Shown: positions 1 to 11,000 of the stretch, in pieces
Position numbering within the stretch: position 1 is the stretch's first letter
Layout of the letters: every line of letters begins with the position of its first letter
NCBI GenBank assembly: GCA_016715885.1
Contig: JADJXL010000015.1
Location: 558,001-622,000 of the forward strand
Direction of reading: 5' to 3'
DNA length: 64,000 nucleotides
From: Polyangiaceae bacterium
GTDB taxonomy: Bacteria; Myxococcota_A; Polyangia; Polyangiales; Polyangiaceae
The notes under the pieces: model-generated
Seen by the model: only the letters and a program-made list of their open reading frames with translations
Told to the model about the DNA's origin: nothing
The model's database searches: none
Program-made: the position numbers and the translations under genes

Positions 1-387
1 TATCTTGCGACCGCCGCGTGCATTACGTGTCACACACCGCTTGTCGAACCGACGGATTTCCGCACCCTCGACAAGACGAAATTATTTGCGGGGAACAACA
101 TGTTTGCCTCCGCGGTCCTCGGATACCCGAGCCCTCCGTTTCCGCAGGTCATCCATTCGACGAATCTCACGCCGCATCCGACCACGGGTCTGGGCTATAC
201 GAAGGAGCAATTGATCAATTTGCTCGAGACCGCAAAAGACAAAACCGGGGGCAACGTTTGTCCTCCCATGCCCATCAAAGGGGCGTACCAGGGTCTTACC
301 GATGCCGACATGAGCGATTTGGCCGATTACATTCTCGCATTGCCGCCCATTGACAATGCAATCGCCGGCACGTGCGTTGCGCCTTGA
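1..387 (+). CDS. c-type cytochrome, 3' part
   Basis: The reading frame is open from the first base and ends at TGA 385-387, so the N-terminus lies outside the window. Codons 7-11 (nt 19-33) read CITCH, a CxxCH haem c attachment site. The C-terminal part holds CPPMP, whose Met could be the axial ligand, and a final helix with DLADYILALPP, typical of small class I cytochrome c domains. The protein is therefore probably an exported electron carrier or the haem domain of a larger oxidoreductase. It converges tail to tail with the next gene, with the stop codons adjacent. The internal ATG at nt 100 lies after the haem site and is not the real start. Confidence 0.8.
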   Translation, partial: YLATAACITCHTPLVEPTDFRTLDKTKLFAGNNMFASAVLGYPSPPFPQVIHSTNLTPHPTTGLGYTKEQLINLLETAKDKTGGNVCPPMPIKGAYQGLTDADMSDLADYILALPPIDNAIAGTCVAP

Positions 388-879
388 TCAAAATCGGACT
401 CGTTCTCGTTTCCGCAATAGCAATCCCAGCGCGAGCACCACGAAGGCGAATGCAGCGCCCTTGGCAGGTTCGTGCGCGAACGAGCATCCACCGCTGCTTT
501 TCGGCGTGTCAGCCGCTACGGAAGGCGCTGGCGTGGGCGCTTTTGGGGCTACGACGGCCGACGAGACGACTGGCGCCGTTGGGACGACCGACGCGGGCGG
601 CGCCGCTGCGGATGCCGATGCAGACGGCGACGGCGCGGGTATGCAGCGCAGGTGAGCTTTGAATTTCAATGGCAAGTGATCGAGATTTTCTTTGACACAT
701 GTGCCAGCTTCGCGACGCCATCCACCGTCGTCGATGGACATGCGCTCGCAAGCGTCGCCCGCTTTTTTGTTGCGGCATTCGCTGACGCCTTCCCCGCCGG
801 GCGGCATGAGATCCGCGTGTGCCACGGAGGCATAAAAGAAGACACCAATCGAGCATGCCAGTTGCGAAATCCTCATCAT
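388..879 (-). CDS. secreted protein with MYXO-CTERM-like tail
   Basis: The 163-residue protein starts MMRISQLACSIG and has a classic signal peptide ending near residue 22 (VAHA). The mature part has four Cys in a short globular region, then a long Ala/Pro/Ser-rich linker (about residues 80-125). It ends with a GGCS motif, a hydrophobic segment (AFAFVVLALGLLL) and a basic RKRERVRF tail. Cys, then one membrane segment, then a basic cluster is the layout of the MYXO-CTERM sorting signal of myxobacteria. The protein is thus probably exported and kept at or released from the cell surface. The function of the Cys-containing domain is not recognised. Confidence 0.7.
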   Translation of the reverse strand: MMRISQLACSIGVFFYASVAHADLMPPGGEGVSECRNKKAGDACERMSIDDGGWRREAGTCVKENLDHLPLKFKAHLRCIPAPSPSASASAAAPPASVVPTAPVVSSAVVAPKAPTPAPSVAADTPKSSGGCSFAHEPAKGAAFAFVVLALGLLLRKRERVRF

Positions 880-1180
880 TCAATTCGATCCTTTGTATGA
901 CCGTACTTCATTCACGTGCGACTTGTCATGCACTTTTTGCGCTTCACGGCTCGAAACACAAATCCCGCAAACGCTTCGCGGCCGCCCGCAAATCGTGCCG
1001 CACAGACGTGTGCCAAGTCGTGCCAACGCTGCTGCCACCGTCATTGGTCGACGTGGAAACGCCTGACAACTGCGTCATTTACGTGCAGCCCAGATGCCGA
1101 TGGCGCGTTGGCACAACTCTTGGACATGGCACATGATGACGGCTTGTGATTCCGCCCCCGCTTTTACCGGAGGAAGCAAC
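880..1180. other. intergenic region between divergent genes
   Basis: About 300 bases separate the minus-strand MYXO-CTERM-like gene from the plus-strand lipoprotein gene, so promoters for both should lie here. I see no strong sigma-70 or sigma-54 elements, no hairpin terminator and no convincing small gene. The only clear signal is the ribosome binding site GGAGGAAG just before the ATG at 1181. Confidence 0.5.
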
Positions 1181-4162
1181 ATGTTTACACGCACGAAAAA
1201 GTATTCGGCTTGGTCACTCATTGCAATTACCCTCGGCGCCGCAGCCATCGGTTGCAGCTCGACCCCCTCCGACGAGGGCGCTGATGGATTCATTTCCGAT
1301 TCACCCTTTGGCGGCATTGGTCGAGGCGGCGAGGATGCATCCGCGGGCACCGGCGGCGGTGAAATGAGCCCGGGAAACGATAACAACTCGGGCGACGGTG
1401 GCGCGCAAAAGGCCATTCAAGAAGCGGATATCATCCAGGTCGAGGGCAACAAGCTTTATGCCCTCTCCCAATACGGCGGCCTGTCGATCATCGACATGTC
1501 GAATCCCTCGAATCTCTCGATGCTCGGCCATTACCCGATTCAGGGCACGCCCTTCGAGATGTACCTGCAAGGCGGCGTCGTTTACGCCATGTTCTCGTCG
1601 TTTGGCCAATGGGAATGCGACGCGAATTACATCAACTGCAACTACATCCAATCGAGCCACATCGAAGCGCTCAACGTCCAAAACCCGGCAAACATCGTGC
1701 AAATCGGCACCTTCGACTTGCCCGGCGAAATCTCGGATTCGCGCATCGTCGGGGACGTGCTTTATGCGGTTTCCTACGAAAATGGTTATTGCTGGAACTG
1801 CGCCGATACGCCCACCACGACGGTCACTTCCATCAACGTCGCGAATCCTGCGGACATTGCCGTCGTCGACAGCGTCGGTTTCGATAGCTCCGATCCCAAT
1901 GGTTATGGCTGGGGCAGGCGCAGCGTCACCGTCACGCCCGATCGCATGTTCATTGCGGGCATCGAATGGGACGGAAATAGCCAGGGACATTCCACCATTC
2001 AAATCGTCGATATTGCAGATCCCGGTGGGGTCTTGCACGTGGGCGCATCCGTCGAAGCGAAAGGCATGATCGAAAGTCGCTGGCAAATGGACGAACACCA
2101 AGGTGTCCTGCGCGTCATCAGTCAGCCTGGTCTTTGGGAAAATGGCGTTCCCACGGTGCAAACCTTCCAAATCAATTCATCGGACTCCATTTCCCCGATG
2201 GCTTCGCTCGACCTCACGTTGCCCAAGCCCGAGCGACTTCGATCGGCGCGATTCGACGGCACGAAACTTTATGCCATCACCGCCGAGCAAACCGATCCGC
2301 TCTTCACGATCGACGTCTCGAATCCGGCGCAGCCCGTTCAAATGGGTGAGCTCGAATTGCCCGGCTGGATTTACCACTTGGAACCGCGAGGCGATCGCCT
2401 TTTCGCGCTTGGCTACGACAACGCGAATCCCGAAGGTTCGATGAACGTGTCGCTCTTCGACGTCTCGAACTTTGCAAACCCCACGCTCATCAATCGCGTT
2501 GCATTCGGCGGCGATTGGTCGTGGGCTCCCGAAGATCAGGATCGTATCCACAAGGCGTTCAAGATCGACATGACGCTCGGCGCGATCTTCGTCCCGTACG
2601 GTGCCTATTCCTGGAACGAAGAAAATGGATATTATGGCTGCTCGCAGGTCGAAAGCGGCATTCAGATCGTCGACTTCACGCTGAATTCGCTCACCAAGCG
2701 TGGCATGGCGCCGCTCGATGGTTTTGCCCGTCGAGCTCTCATTCACCAGGGCAAACTCTTCAGCGTATCCGATTCCGAAGTCAGCTCGTACGACATCACG
2801 AACCGTGACAATCCTTCGCGCCTCGATCGGATTGGTTTGTCGGCGTGGGTCAACCAATCCGCTCTCGTCGGCTCGCACATCGTCCGCGTTTCCGCAGATT
2901 GGTGGACCAGCGCTGCGACGCTCGACGTCGTTCCCGCGAATGATCCGAGCCGCGTCGAAGCGCTTGGCCGTCTGGATCTCAAAGACGTCGTCGGCTCGGA
3001 AGACGATAACGACTGTTATGGCTGGGGCTACTTCTATGGCGCACAGCTTTATTCGCTCGATCAAAGCCGAGTTGCCATTGCGTGGTCCACGTATCCCTAT
3101 TACTATTGGGACGAAGCGGGTGGCGGCGGAAGCAGTGTCGCCAAGACGCACGTCGTCGTCGTGAACATCGCCAATCCGGCCGCACCCATCGTCGAAGGAC
3201 GCGTTTCGATGCCGTTCTCGACCGAAATGTGGAGTCAATGGGGCTCGCTCGATGGCGGACAAGCCATTGTGCAAATCGGAAACAAGCTCGTCTTCCGGCG
3301 CATCCAGCGTTCGGCAAATGGTGCCGAAGAACAGGCGTGGCTCGAAACGGTGGATTTGTCGAATCCGGCAATGCCCGTGCAATTGGCTTCGCGCAAGCTC
3401 CCTGATGGCACAGGGCATTCGCTGCTCATCAAGAATGGTTCCCATGTGCTCACGTCGCATTGGGAGCCCGTTCCTGGTCAAGGAAACAAGGTAAAGTTTT
3501 ATCTGGACAGCGTTTCGTATGCGTCGGGTCAGCCCGGTGCGGTTTCGTCCAAAAACGTGCCAGGCGCATTGCTCGCGTACGATGCGGCTTCCACGCATGC
3601 GCTCACCATCGATTACAAGCGCATCAGCGTCCCCGTCCAGAATCCGGACACCTGTTATCAGACGTATGGCTGGAATACGTGGCTCGAAGAATCAGGTGGC
3701 TCGTACACCTGCTCGTACATGGAGCAAACGCTAAAGCTCATCGATGTCAATGCAAACAACGTCACCGTGCTCGATACCGATACGCTCGATAACAACGTCA
3801 GCTTCTATGGCACTCGAGTGACCGAGAGCCGCGTGTTTTCGCAATCGTACCGATACACCGCCAACAGCTCCGAATATTCGGTCTTCGTCATTGGCGACAT
3901 CAGCGGCAACTCCATTCAATCCGCGTGGCACGACCTGCCTCAGCAGGATTACATGTGGGCCGTTGCGGCTCAAGACGATCGATTGGTGCTCGCGAGCGGC
4001 TCGAAACCCGGCATTCATGTGCTCGATGCGACGGATTTGGCTGACATGACGCTCGCAAAGAAAGGCGACGTTACGAACTACGTGCAAAACGTCACGCTCG
4101 ATGGCAATAGCGCTCTCTGCGCCATGGGTCCGTACGGCCTCGAAGTCATCGACATTCAGTGA
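1181..4162 (+). CDS. beta-propeller domain lipoprotein
   Basis: The start chosen is ATG 1181, preceded by GGAGGAAG at good spacing; longer in-frame starts from 1094 lack this. The 993-residue product begins with a basic n-region, a hydrophobic stretch and a lipobox-like AIGC followed by SSTPSDEG, so it is probably an outer-membrane lipoprotein. A Gly/Asp-rich linker follows, then many repeats of the form V-x-D-(V/I)-(S/A)-N-P-A, for example DVSNPAQP and NIANPAAP. These are typical of the Beta_propel (PF09826) and LVIVD-type families. Several paired Cys (residue regions near CDANYINC and CWNC) suggest disulfides in the periplasm or outside. No catalytic residues can be named. A binding or scaffold role at the surface is an inference. 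The gene stands alone between intergenic gaps. Confidence 0.8.
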   Translation: MFTRTKKYSAWSLIAITLGAAAIGCSSTPSDEGADGFISDSPFGGIGRGGEDASAGTGGGEMSPGNDNNSGDGGAQKAIQEADIIQVEGNKLYALSQYGGLSIIDMSNPSNLSMLGHYPIQGTPFEMYLQGGVVYAMFSSFGQWECDANYINCNYIQSSHIEALNVQNPANIVQIGTFDLPGEISDSRIVGDVLYAVSYENGYCWNCADTPTTTVTSINVANPADIAVVDSVGFDSSDPNGYGWGRRSVTVTPDRMFIAGIEWDGNSQGHSTIQIVDIADPGGVLHVGASVEAKGMIESRWQMDEHQGVLRVISQPGLWENGVPTVQTFQINSSDSISPMASLDLTLPKPERLRSARFDGTKLYAITAEQTDPLFTIDVSNPAQPVQMGELELPGWIYHLEPRGDRLFALGYDNANPEGSMNVSLFDVSNFANPTLINRVAFGGDWSWAPEDQDRIHKAFKIDMTLGAIFVPYGAYSWNEENGYYGCSQVESGIQIVDFTLNSLTKRGMAPLDGFARRALIHQGKLFSVSDSEVSSYDITNRDNPSRLDRIGLSAWVNQSALVGSHIVRVSADWWTSAATLDVVPANDPSRVEALGRLDLKDVVGSEDDNDCYGWGYFYGAQLYSLDQSRVAIAWSTYPYYYWDEAGGGGSSVAKTHVVVVNIANPAAPIVEGRVSMPFSTEMWSQWGSLDGGQAIVQIGNKLVFRRIQRSANGAEEQAWLETVDLSNPAMPVQLASRKLPDGTGHSLLIKNGSHVLTSHWEPVPGQGNKVKFYLDSVSYASGQPGAVSSKNVPGALLAYDAASTHALTIDYKRISVPVQNPDTCYQTYGWNTWLEESGGSYTCSYMEQTLKLIDVNANNVTVLDTDTLDNNVSFYGTRVTESRVFSQSYRYTANSSEYSVFVIGDISGNSIQSAWHDLPQQDYMWAVAAQDDRLVLASGSKPGIHVLDATDLADMTLAKKGDVTNYVQNVTLDGNSALCAMGPYGLEVIDIQ

Positions 4163-4258
4163 AGCCTTGCAATCAGCGGTTTTCGCGAGAGTGTGATTTT
4201 AGCATGCTCTCGTGAATCCGCCCTTCCCACGCCCCACGCATTCCTGTATTTCTCCCGT

Positions 4259-5041
4259 GTGCATCATCCTCGCATCCTATGCATCACGGGCGCCACCCGC
4301 GGCCTTGGGTTTGCCCTCGTAGAACGGGCTCTCGCTCTTGGCGACAGCGTAATCGGCACCTTCCGCGACGAAACTCGCGCGAAAGACCTTTTCAACCTTG
4401 CTCGACAAAATGAACGAAACCTGCACGTCGTGCAGCTCGACGTTGCAGATGAATACTCGTGCGCCACTTTGGTCAAGCGCCTGCCTTCCTCGATCGACCA
4501 CATCGACGTTCTCGTCAACAATGCCGGTATCAATTCCACGAGCCGCGACATCGCCGATCCTCGTACGGCATACGACCTCGGGAGCATTACGACCGCAGCC
4601 CTCGATCGCATGATGCACACCAATGCGTTCGGCCCCATATTCGTTACACGCGCGCTCTTGCCATTTCTTGCGCGTAGTTTTCAAAAAACAAACGAAAACA
4701 ATCGATCCATGACCGGACTCACGCACCATATACCGATTGTCGTCAATCTTTCTTCGCGCCGAGGTTCCCTCGAAGAAAAAACGACGGGCGGCAATTATGG
4801 ATATTGCATCTCCAAAGCCGCACTCAATATGGCAACCCGAGCTCTTGCAGCGGATCTCGAGCCCATGGGCATCGTGGTCGTCGCCGTCCATCCGGGCGCC
4901 GTGCGTACTTCGATGGCACAGCCCGACGCTCGCACATCACCAGCCGAAGCGGCGAGCCGGCTGATTGAATTGATCGATCGTCTGACCCCAGCCAATCATG
5001 GTTTTTTCCTCGAATCAGATGGAACGCGGAGGCCCTGGTGA
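4259..5041 (+). CDS. short-chain dehydrogenase/reductase
   Basis: The protein has the classical SDR landmarks in order: TGATRGLG for NAD(P) binding close to the N-terminus, LDVAD for the adenine pocket, NNAG, a catalytic Ser in NLSSRRG, YGYCISK with the YxxxK pair, and HPGAVRT after the active site. At 260 residues from GTG 4259 it has the usual length; GTG 4193 gives a 22-residue extension without family support, and neither start has a strong ribosome binding site. Its TGA overlaps the GTG of the downstream megasynthase by four bases (GTGA), so the two are translationally coupled. It probably acts as a tailoring or precursor-forming oxidoreductase for that pathway. The substrate is unknown. 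Confidence 0.85.
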   Translation: MHHPRILCITGATRGLGFALVERALALGDSVIGTFRDETRAKDLFNLARQNERNLHVVQLDVADEYSCATLVKRLPSSIDHIDVLVNNAGINSTSRDIADPRTAYDLGSITTAALDRMMHTNAFGPIFVTRALLPFLARSFQKTNENNRSMTGLTHHIPIVVNLSSRRGSLEEKTTGGNYGYCISKAALNMATRALAADLEPMGIVVVAVHPGAVRTSMAQPDARTSPAEAASRLIELIDRLTPANHGFFLESDGTRRPW

Positions 5042-8000
5042 TTTCTCGTAATGAGCCCCGAAGTTTGCCAGAATTATTGCTTTCGCGTGCGGACGACGCC
5101 GATCAATCTCGCGCCACCGTCGTCATCGAAGGAGGCCGTTCATTATGCCCAGCTGACCTTGCCGGACAGGCAATGCTCACTGCACGAGGGTTTTGTCAGG
5201 CAAAAGCACGCATTGGCCAACCCGTATTGCTCTTGATTCGCGACATTGAAGATTTTCTCGTTGCGTTTTGGGGCGCATTGTTCGCGGGTCTCGTTCCCGC
5301 GCCGCTCGCCGGCCCTCGAGATGCCTCGGAACGCGAACTGGAGCGTATTCTCAAGGTCGTTCGAGTCCTCGCGGATCCGCTGATCGTCGTGGACCGAAAT
5401 CTCACGACCCTTGCGCCTCCGGGCCTCGAATTTCTCGATATTGGTGAATTGCGTCGTGCAGGCCCTGGCGTCGTCGCAGATAACAAAAATCCGCTCGCGC
5501 TCATTCAATTTTCTTCGGGTAGTACGCGTGACCCACGAGGCGTCATGCTCGATAACGCCAATATACTGGCAAACCTTCGGCAATTCACCTCCGCTGTTCA
5601 TTTCGATTCATCGGACATCGCTCTTACATGGATGCCGCATCATCATGACATGGGGCTCATCGGCGGACACCTCGGGCCACTTTTTGTGGGAGCTCGCCAA
5701 GTGCGAATGGATCCTGTGCACGCCATGGCCGATCCGCTGCAATGGCTCGAAGCTGCTGCGAAGCATCGCGCAACCGTTCTCACGTCGACGTGCCTTGGTT
5801 TGTCCCGAGCAACCCGTGCGCTTCGCACGCGCGCGCCCAGCGCATATGATCTCTCGTCCGTGCGGATCGTCGCGACGGGCGCCGAGCCGCTCGATCCAAA
5901 CGTGCTTTGCGATTTTTCCCGCGTTACGGGCATTCCCGAAGAGGCGCACAGGCCCATGTACGGCCTCGCCGAAGCCACCGTTTGCGTATCTGCACCGACG
6001 CGAGGTGGCATTCGTACGGTCGATATCGATGGCCGAAAGCGATTGCTTCTTGGGCCTCCCGTGCACGATATGCGCGTGAGAATCGTCGATGAAAAAGGCC
6101 ACGAGCTGCCTGAAGGATCCGAAGGCGAGCTCGAAATTGCGGGACCCAACGTCACGCGTGGGTATTACTTGGACGAACCCGCCACGAAGGAGATCAAGCA
6201 CAACGAGTTTGTCCGGACGGGTGACATTGCGCGTGTCGTGGACGGTGAAATCGTCATCGTTGGACGTCAAAAGGATGTCGTCATCGTCGATGGTCGCAAC
6301 CTTCACGCCCATGATATCGAATTTGCTGCAGAAAGCATACCTGGCGTCCGAATCGGGGCTGCAGTATTCGTTGCAGATGCTCGAGAAATCCCCGAACGAC
6401 CGACGATTGGCGTCATGCTTGCCGAGGGAGCCGAAGGTTTTCGCGTCATTCCCGAAATACGCAAACGACTCACCGCTGAAATCGGAGCTGTGCCTCGGGT
6501 TTTTCCTCTACCAAAAATCCCACGGACGACGAGCGGCAAAAAACGACGTGCCCAAGTTCGTGTCGACGTCGAAAGCGGAGTTTACGATCACGCGGTACAC
6601 CCCACGACCGTAAGTTTGGTGCGACAATCGTTTGCCCAAGCTCTCGGTCGATCGCTTGGTGATCATGAGCTCGACGTGCCATTTGCGCTGCTTGGTGGCA
6701 CGAGCCTCATGGCTGTGAAGGTCATCGATTCGCTTGAAATGAGCATTGGAATCGCGCCCGACCACCGTTTGCTCATGCGCGGCGACACGGTGCATCGGCT
6801 TGCTCGAATACTCGAACAAGACGTTGATCCGGATAAGCATACATCGTCAAGACAAACCAATCACCAAGACAAAAGGATTGCCATCGTCGCGCTTGCGTGT
6901 CGCGTGCCTGGGGCTCGTGGACCGGCAACGTTTCTCGAAGTAGCAAAGAGTGAGCAAACGCAAATTGGTTTGCCCAAAGCGGGGCGCAAGGGGGGCCCTG
7001 GGGGCTACATCGACGACGTCGACTTTTTCGATGCGCAGCGATTTCGTGTTCCGCCCGATGAAGCGGCCGCCATGGATCCGCAGCAGCGGTTGATGCTTAC
7101 CATAGCGGACGAGGCTTTGTCGCGCGCGGGTTTGGACTTGCATACGTTTGGGCGGGATATTGGCGTTTTCATTGGAGCGGGGCATCCGGCGTACCTCGAA
7201 CACGTTCTCGCGCACGTTGAAAACGATGTTTCCGCGTTGCCTCCGGGTACGCTTGCCGGCAATTTGCTTTCCATGCTCGCGGCTCGCATTGCGCATTCAT
7301 TCGATTTGCGTGGCCCCGCGCTTACCGTCGATACCGCCTGCTCGTCGTCCCTCGTTGCACTGCACGTTGCCTGTCAATCCATTCGAGCTGGCGAATGCGC
7401 CGCTGCAATCGTGGGCGGTGTTCATTTGAACCTCACGCCCACGCTTGGCCTGCTTTTCGCGCGCGCGGGGGCTCTTTCGCCGTCGGGCCGATGTCGACCA
7501 TTCGAGCCGGACGCGGACGGTACCGTGCCCGGCGAAGGTGTGCTGGCGACCGTGCTCGTGCCGTTCGAGGTTGCCGAGCAAAATGGTTTGCCCGTGATTG
7601 CGGTCATTCATGGATCAGCCATCAACAACGACGGCGCGTCGCTTGGTGTCATGGCGCCGAATCCTGCAGGTCAAGAATCCGTCATTCGTCGAGCGCTCGA
7701 AACATCGGGAATCGATGCTGCGCGCATATCGATCGTCGAAGCTCACGGCACGGCGACGCGCGTGGGCGACGAAGTCGAACGCGCCGTGCTTCGCCGCGTC
7801 TACCCGCACGGTCCCAAGGTTATCGCCGTCAAAGGAATCATCGGGCATCTCATGGCGGCCGCAGGTATCGCAGGTCTTGCGCGTCTCACTCTCCAATTGC
7901 AATCGGGCGAATTTGGTGCCGTCTCCAGCTTCGGGTTTGGCGGAACGAACGCTCACGTAATCGTCGAAGGCGCAAAACGTCGCGTGTCGAATGCCGGTCT

Positions 8001-11000
8001 TGCCGATGGTCCTCGTGCGGGGCAGAGGCATTGGCTTCGCGAAATCCCTCGAGGCGATCGTCGCAACCCAATATTTCAATTGTTTGTTTTGAATGGTGAA
8101 GGTCGGCTCGAACTGGCCCAGACAAACCATCCGCCATCGCTTCGAGGTTCATCGGTCATTGTCACGGGTGGGACGGGTGCCCTGGGTCGTGCGCTCGTGG
8201 ACGAGCTTGCGCCTCACGTTGCACACATGCTGATCGTGGGAAAAAGGCCTCTCGATTCCGATGTGGAGGCATTGCTTCATCGAGCGCGTTCGTTGGGTGC
8301 TGCAATGACGTATTGTTCGGCCGACCTCACGACGTCTTCAGGTTGTCGAGCTGTCCGGGCTGCGGCAGCGCTCTTGCCGCCCGTGGACGTGCTTTTTCAT
8401 GTTGCGGGCAATCTCGACGCCGACCTGTGCGTTGCCGCGAAACGCGACGCCCTTTTGCGTCTGGAATCGATTGAATTCAAAGAGCTCGTGTGTGCATCAT
8501 CCATTTCTGCATGTTTTCCGGGTCTCGACCGGGGGCTCGAAGCGTACGCTGCGGCAAATCGGGCGCTCGACGAATACACGAAAAATGCGCGTGCTCAGGG
8601 CGCACCATTCGTCAGTGTTGCATTGCCGCCTCTCACTGGGGGAGGTTTGGCCGAACCTTTTCGCGCCGTCATTGAAAAGAACAAATTGCCCACGCTCGAC
8701 ATGAAGAGCGCGGCGAATGCGCTCTTGGCCGCGCGGGGCGTGAATGCAGGGCATGTCGTTGCGCTTCCCGAAGGAGCGACCGCGGCATTTTCGTTTGCGT
8801 CTCCGTCGAAGCTGCCAACGAAATTTGTGGATGCGGAGGTGCCGACCACGTTGGACATGCTTCGCGAGTTTGTCGCGAAAGCGCTCGAGAAGCCGCCGCT
8901 CGAAGTTGACGTTGACGTGTCGTTTCCAGCGCTTGGACTCGATTCACTCACGGCGCTCGATATCATCAAATTCGTCGAAGCAAAAATCGGACAAACCCTC
9001 CCGTCGACACTCCTTTACGAGCACGACACCATTGCGAAAGCGGCTTTGGCCATTGATGCTCTCATGCCGAGCGCTCTTTCTCCCCCTCTCCCTCATAGGG
9101 AGAGGGGGCGGGGGGGTGAGGACTATTCCCCCTCTCCACTTGTGGAGAGGGGGTTAGGGGGCGAGGCCCTCTTGCCGTCGCAGCTTTCGTTCGTGGCCCA
9201 ACGATCGTTTTTCCCGGACATGCCCGGCAATGTATTGCTGGCTGCGCGAGTCGACGATGGCGGCCCAAGGCTCGAGCGTGAAGAACTTCAAAATGCCGTC
9301 GCAATTCTCGTGGCTCGGCATCCTGCGCTTGCGGCGGTCATAACACGTCATGGAGCGCATTATGTGCAAGTCCCGGGTCCTGGACCCGAAATTCGCATCG
9401 TGAGCGAGCTCGATGCTGCGGCTGAGGACGCCATTGCGGACGAACCATTTGACCTGAAGCGAGGTCCTCTCGTGCGTTTCGTGACCGATGGTCGAAGGCT
9501 TCTCGTCAATGGTCATCATGCCGTCGTCGACGCGTGGAGCGTTCGTAACGTGTGGCTCGAATTGCTCGAAGTTTTAAGCGCGCAACGGTCCGGAAAAACC
9601 CCGTCCCTCGAACCATTACGTTCGTCTCTTGCCGAAGCAATGGACGTCTCGAGAAAACCCTCTCCTGCTGCGGATGTCGCCTGGTTTCGTGCACGGCTCG
9701 AAGGGGCGCCTCCATTGCATTTGCCGTGGACGAGCCCAATCGATGCGCCATCGTCCGGCGGTGGAGCCCTCGTGAGGAAAGTGCTCGACATGGCGGCGAC
9801 TACCGATGTGCGAGCCAAAGCGGCATCGAGCGGCGTCACATTGCCCGCGTGGGCATTGGCCGCATGGATTCGCGCATTGTTCGATGCGTCCGGGCAGCAC
9901 GACGTCGTCGTGCGCGTTGCGCATGGCAAGCGTTCAGCACGATTGCCCAATTTCGACCGATTGGTCGGTGCATTTGCAGATGCGCTCGTGGTGCGTGCCG
10001 AGGTGGGCATAAACGAGGATACCGCCGCCGTTGCAAAACGCGTGCAAGCGTATCTTCACGAAGCGCAAAAACACGAAGCTGCTTCCGCATTCGATATTGC
10101 CGATGTCGTCGAGCGATCATTGGCCGGCCCAGTCGGCATTACGCCCGTCGGATTCAGCTTTCCGCTCTTGCCGCAAAGCTCGCGCATTGGTTCCTTTGCA
10201 ATCGATGACGTCGTGGGTCGTGCAGCCGCAGGTTTTACGCGCGCAACCCTGGTCGCATTCGTTGCAAACGACAAACTCCATTTGTGCCTCAATGCCGCCC
10301 GCAGTCATCTTTCGGCTTCTCAAATGCAAGCGCTCGTCGATGCATGCGCGACACACCTCGTCGATGCTCCGCGCGCCGCCATGCCGAACACGCTGCATGG
10401 TCGAATTCTCGATCGGTGCGCGCTGCATCCTGATCGACATGCAATCCAAGGGCTCAGCTATGGTGTACTTGCACGACGTTCCGCGTCGCTTGCCGGCCGA
10501 CTGTGCGAATATAAAAATTCGTCCGGGCGCATTGCCGTCCTTGCGTTACCAAGCAAAGATGCCGTCGTTGCGATTTTGGCGATATTGCGAACAGGCAATG
10601 CCTATGTTCCCCTCGATCCCCATTGGCCCGACGCGCGCATTACGCAAATTCTCGAATCGTCGGCTGCAAGTTGCCTCGTCACCACCGCTGATCTCGCCGA
10701 ACGCGCTCGCAGCTTCCATGATTCCATTCCCGTCCAGATCATCGATGAGCGCGAAAGTTTGTCTGGTCCCAACGAATCCGACGTAACTGCGGCCTATGTC
10801 ATGTACACATCGGGTAGCACGGGCAAACCCAAGGGAGTCGTCGTATCTCATCGAGCGTGCCTCGTGTTTCAAGACTGGGTGCACCGTGCATTTGCCGTCA
10901 CGGATGCCGATCGTTTTGCGCAAACGTCGTCCCTTGCATTTGGTGGCAGCATTCGACAAATATTTTCTGCGCTCCTTGCTGGAGCTTCCATCTACCCCGT

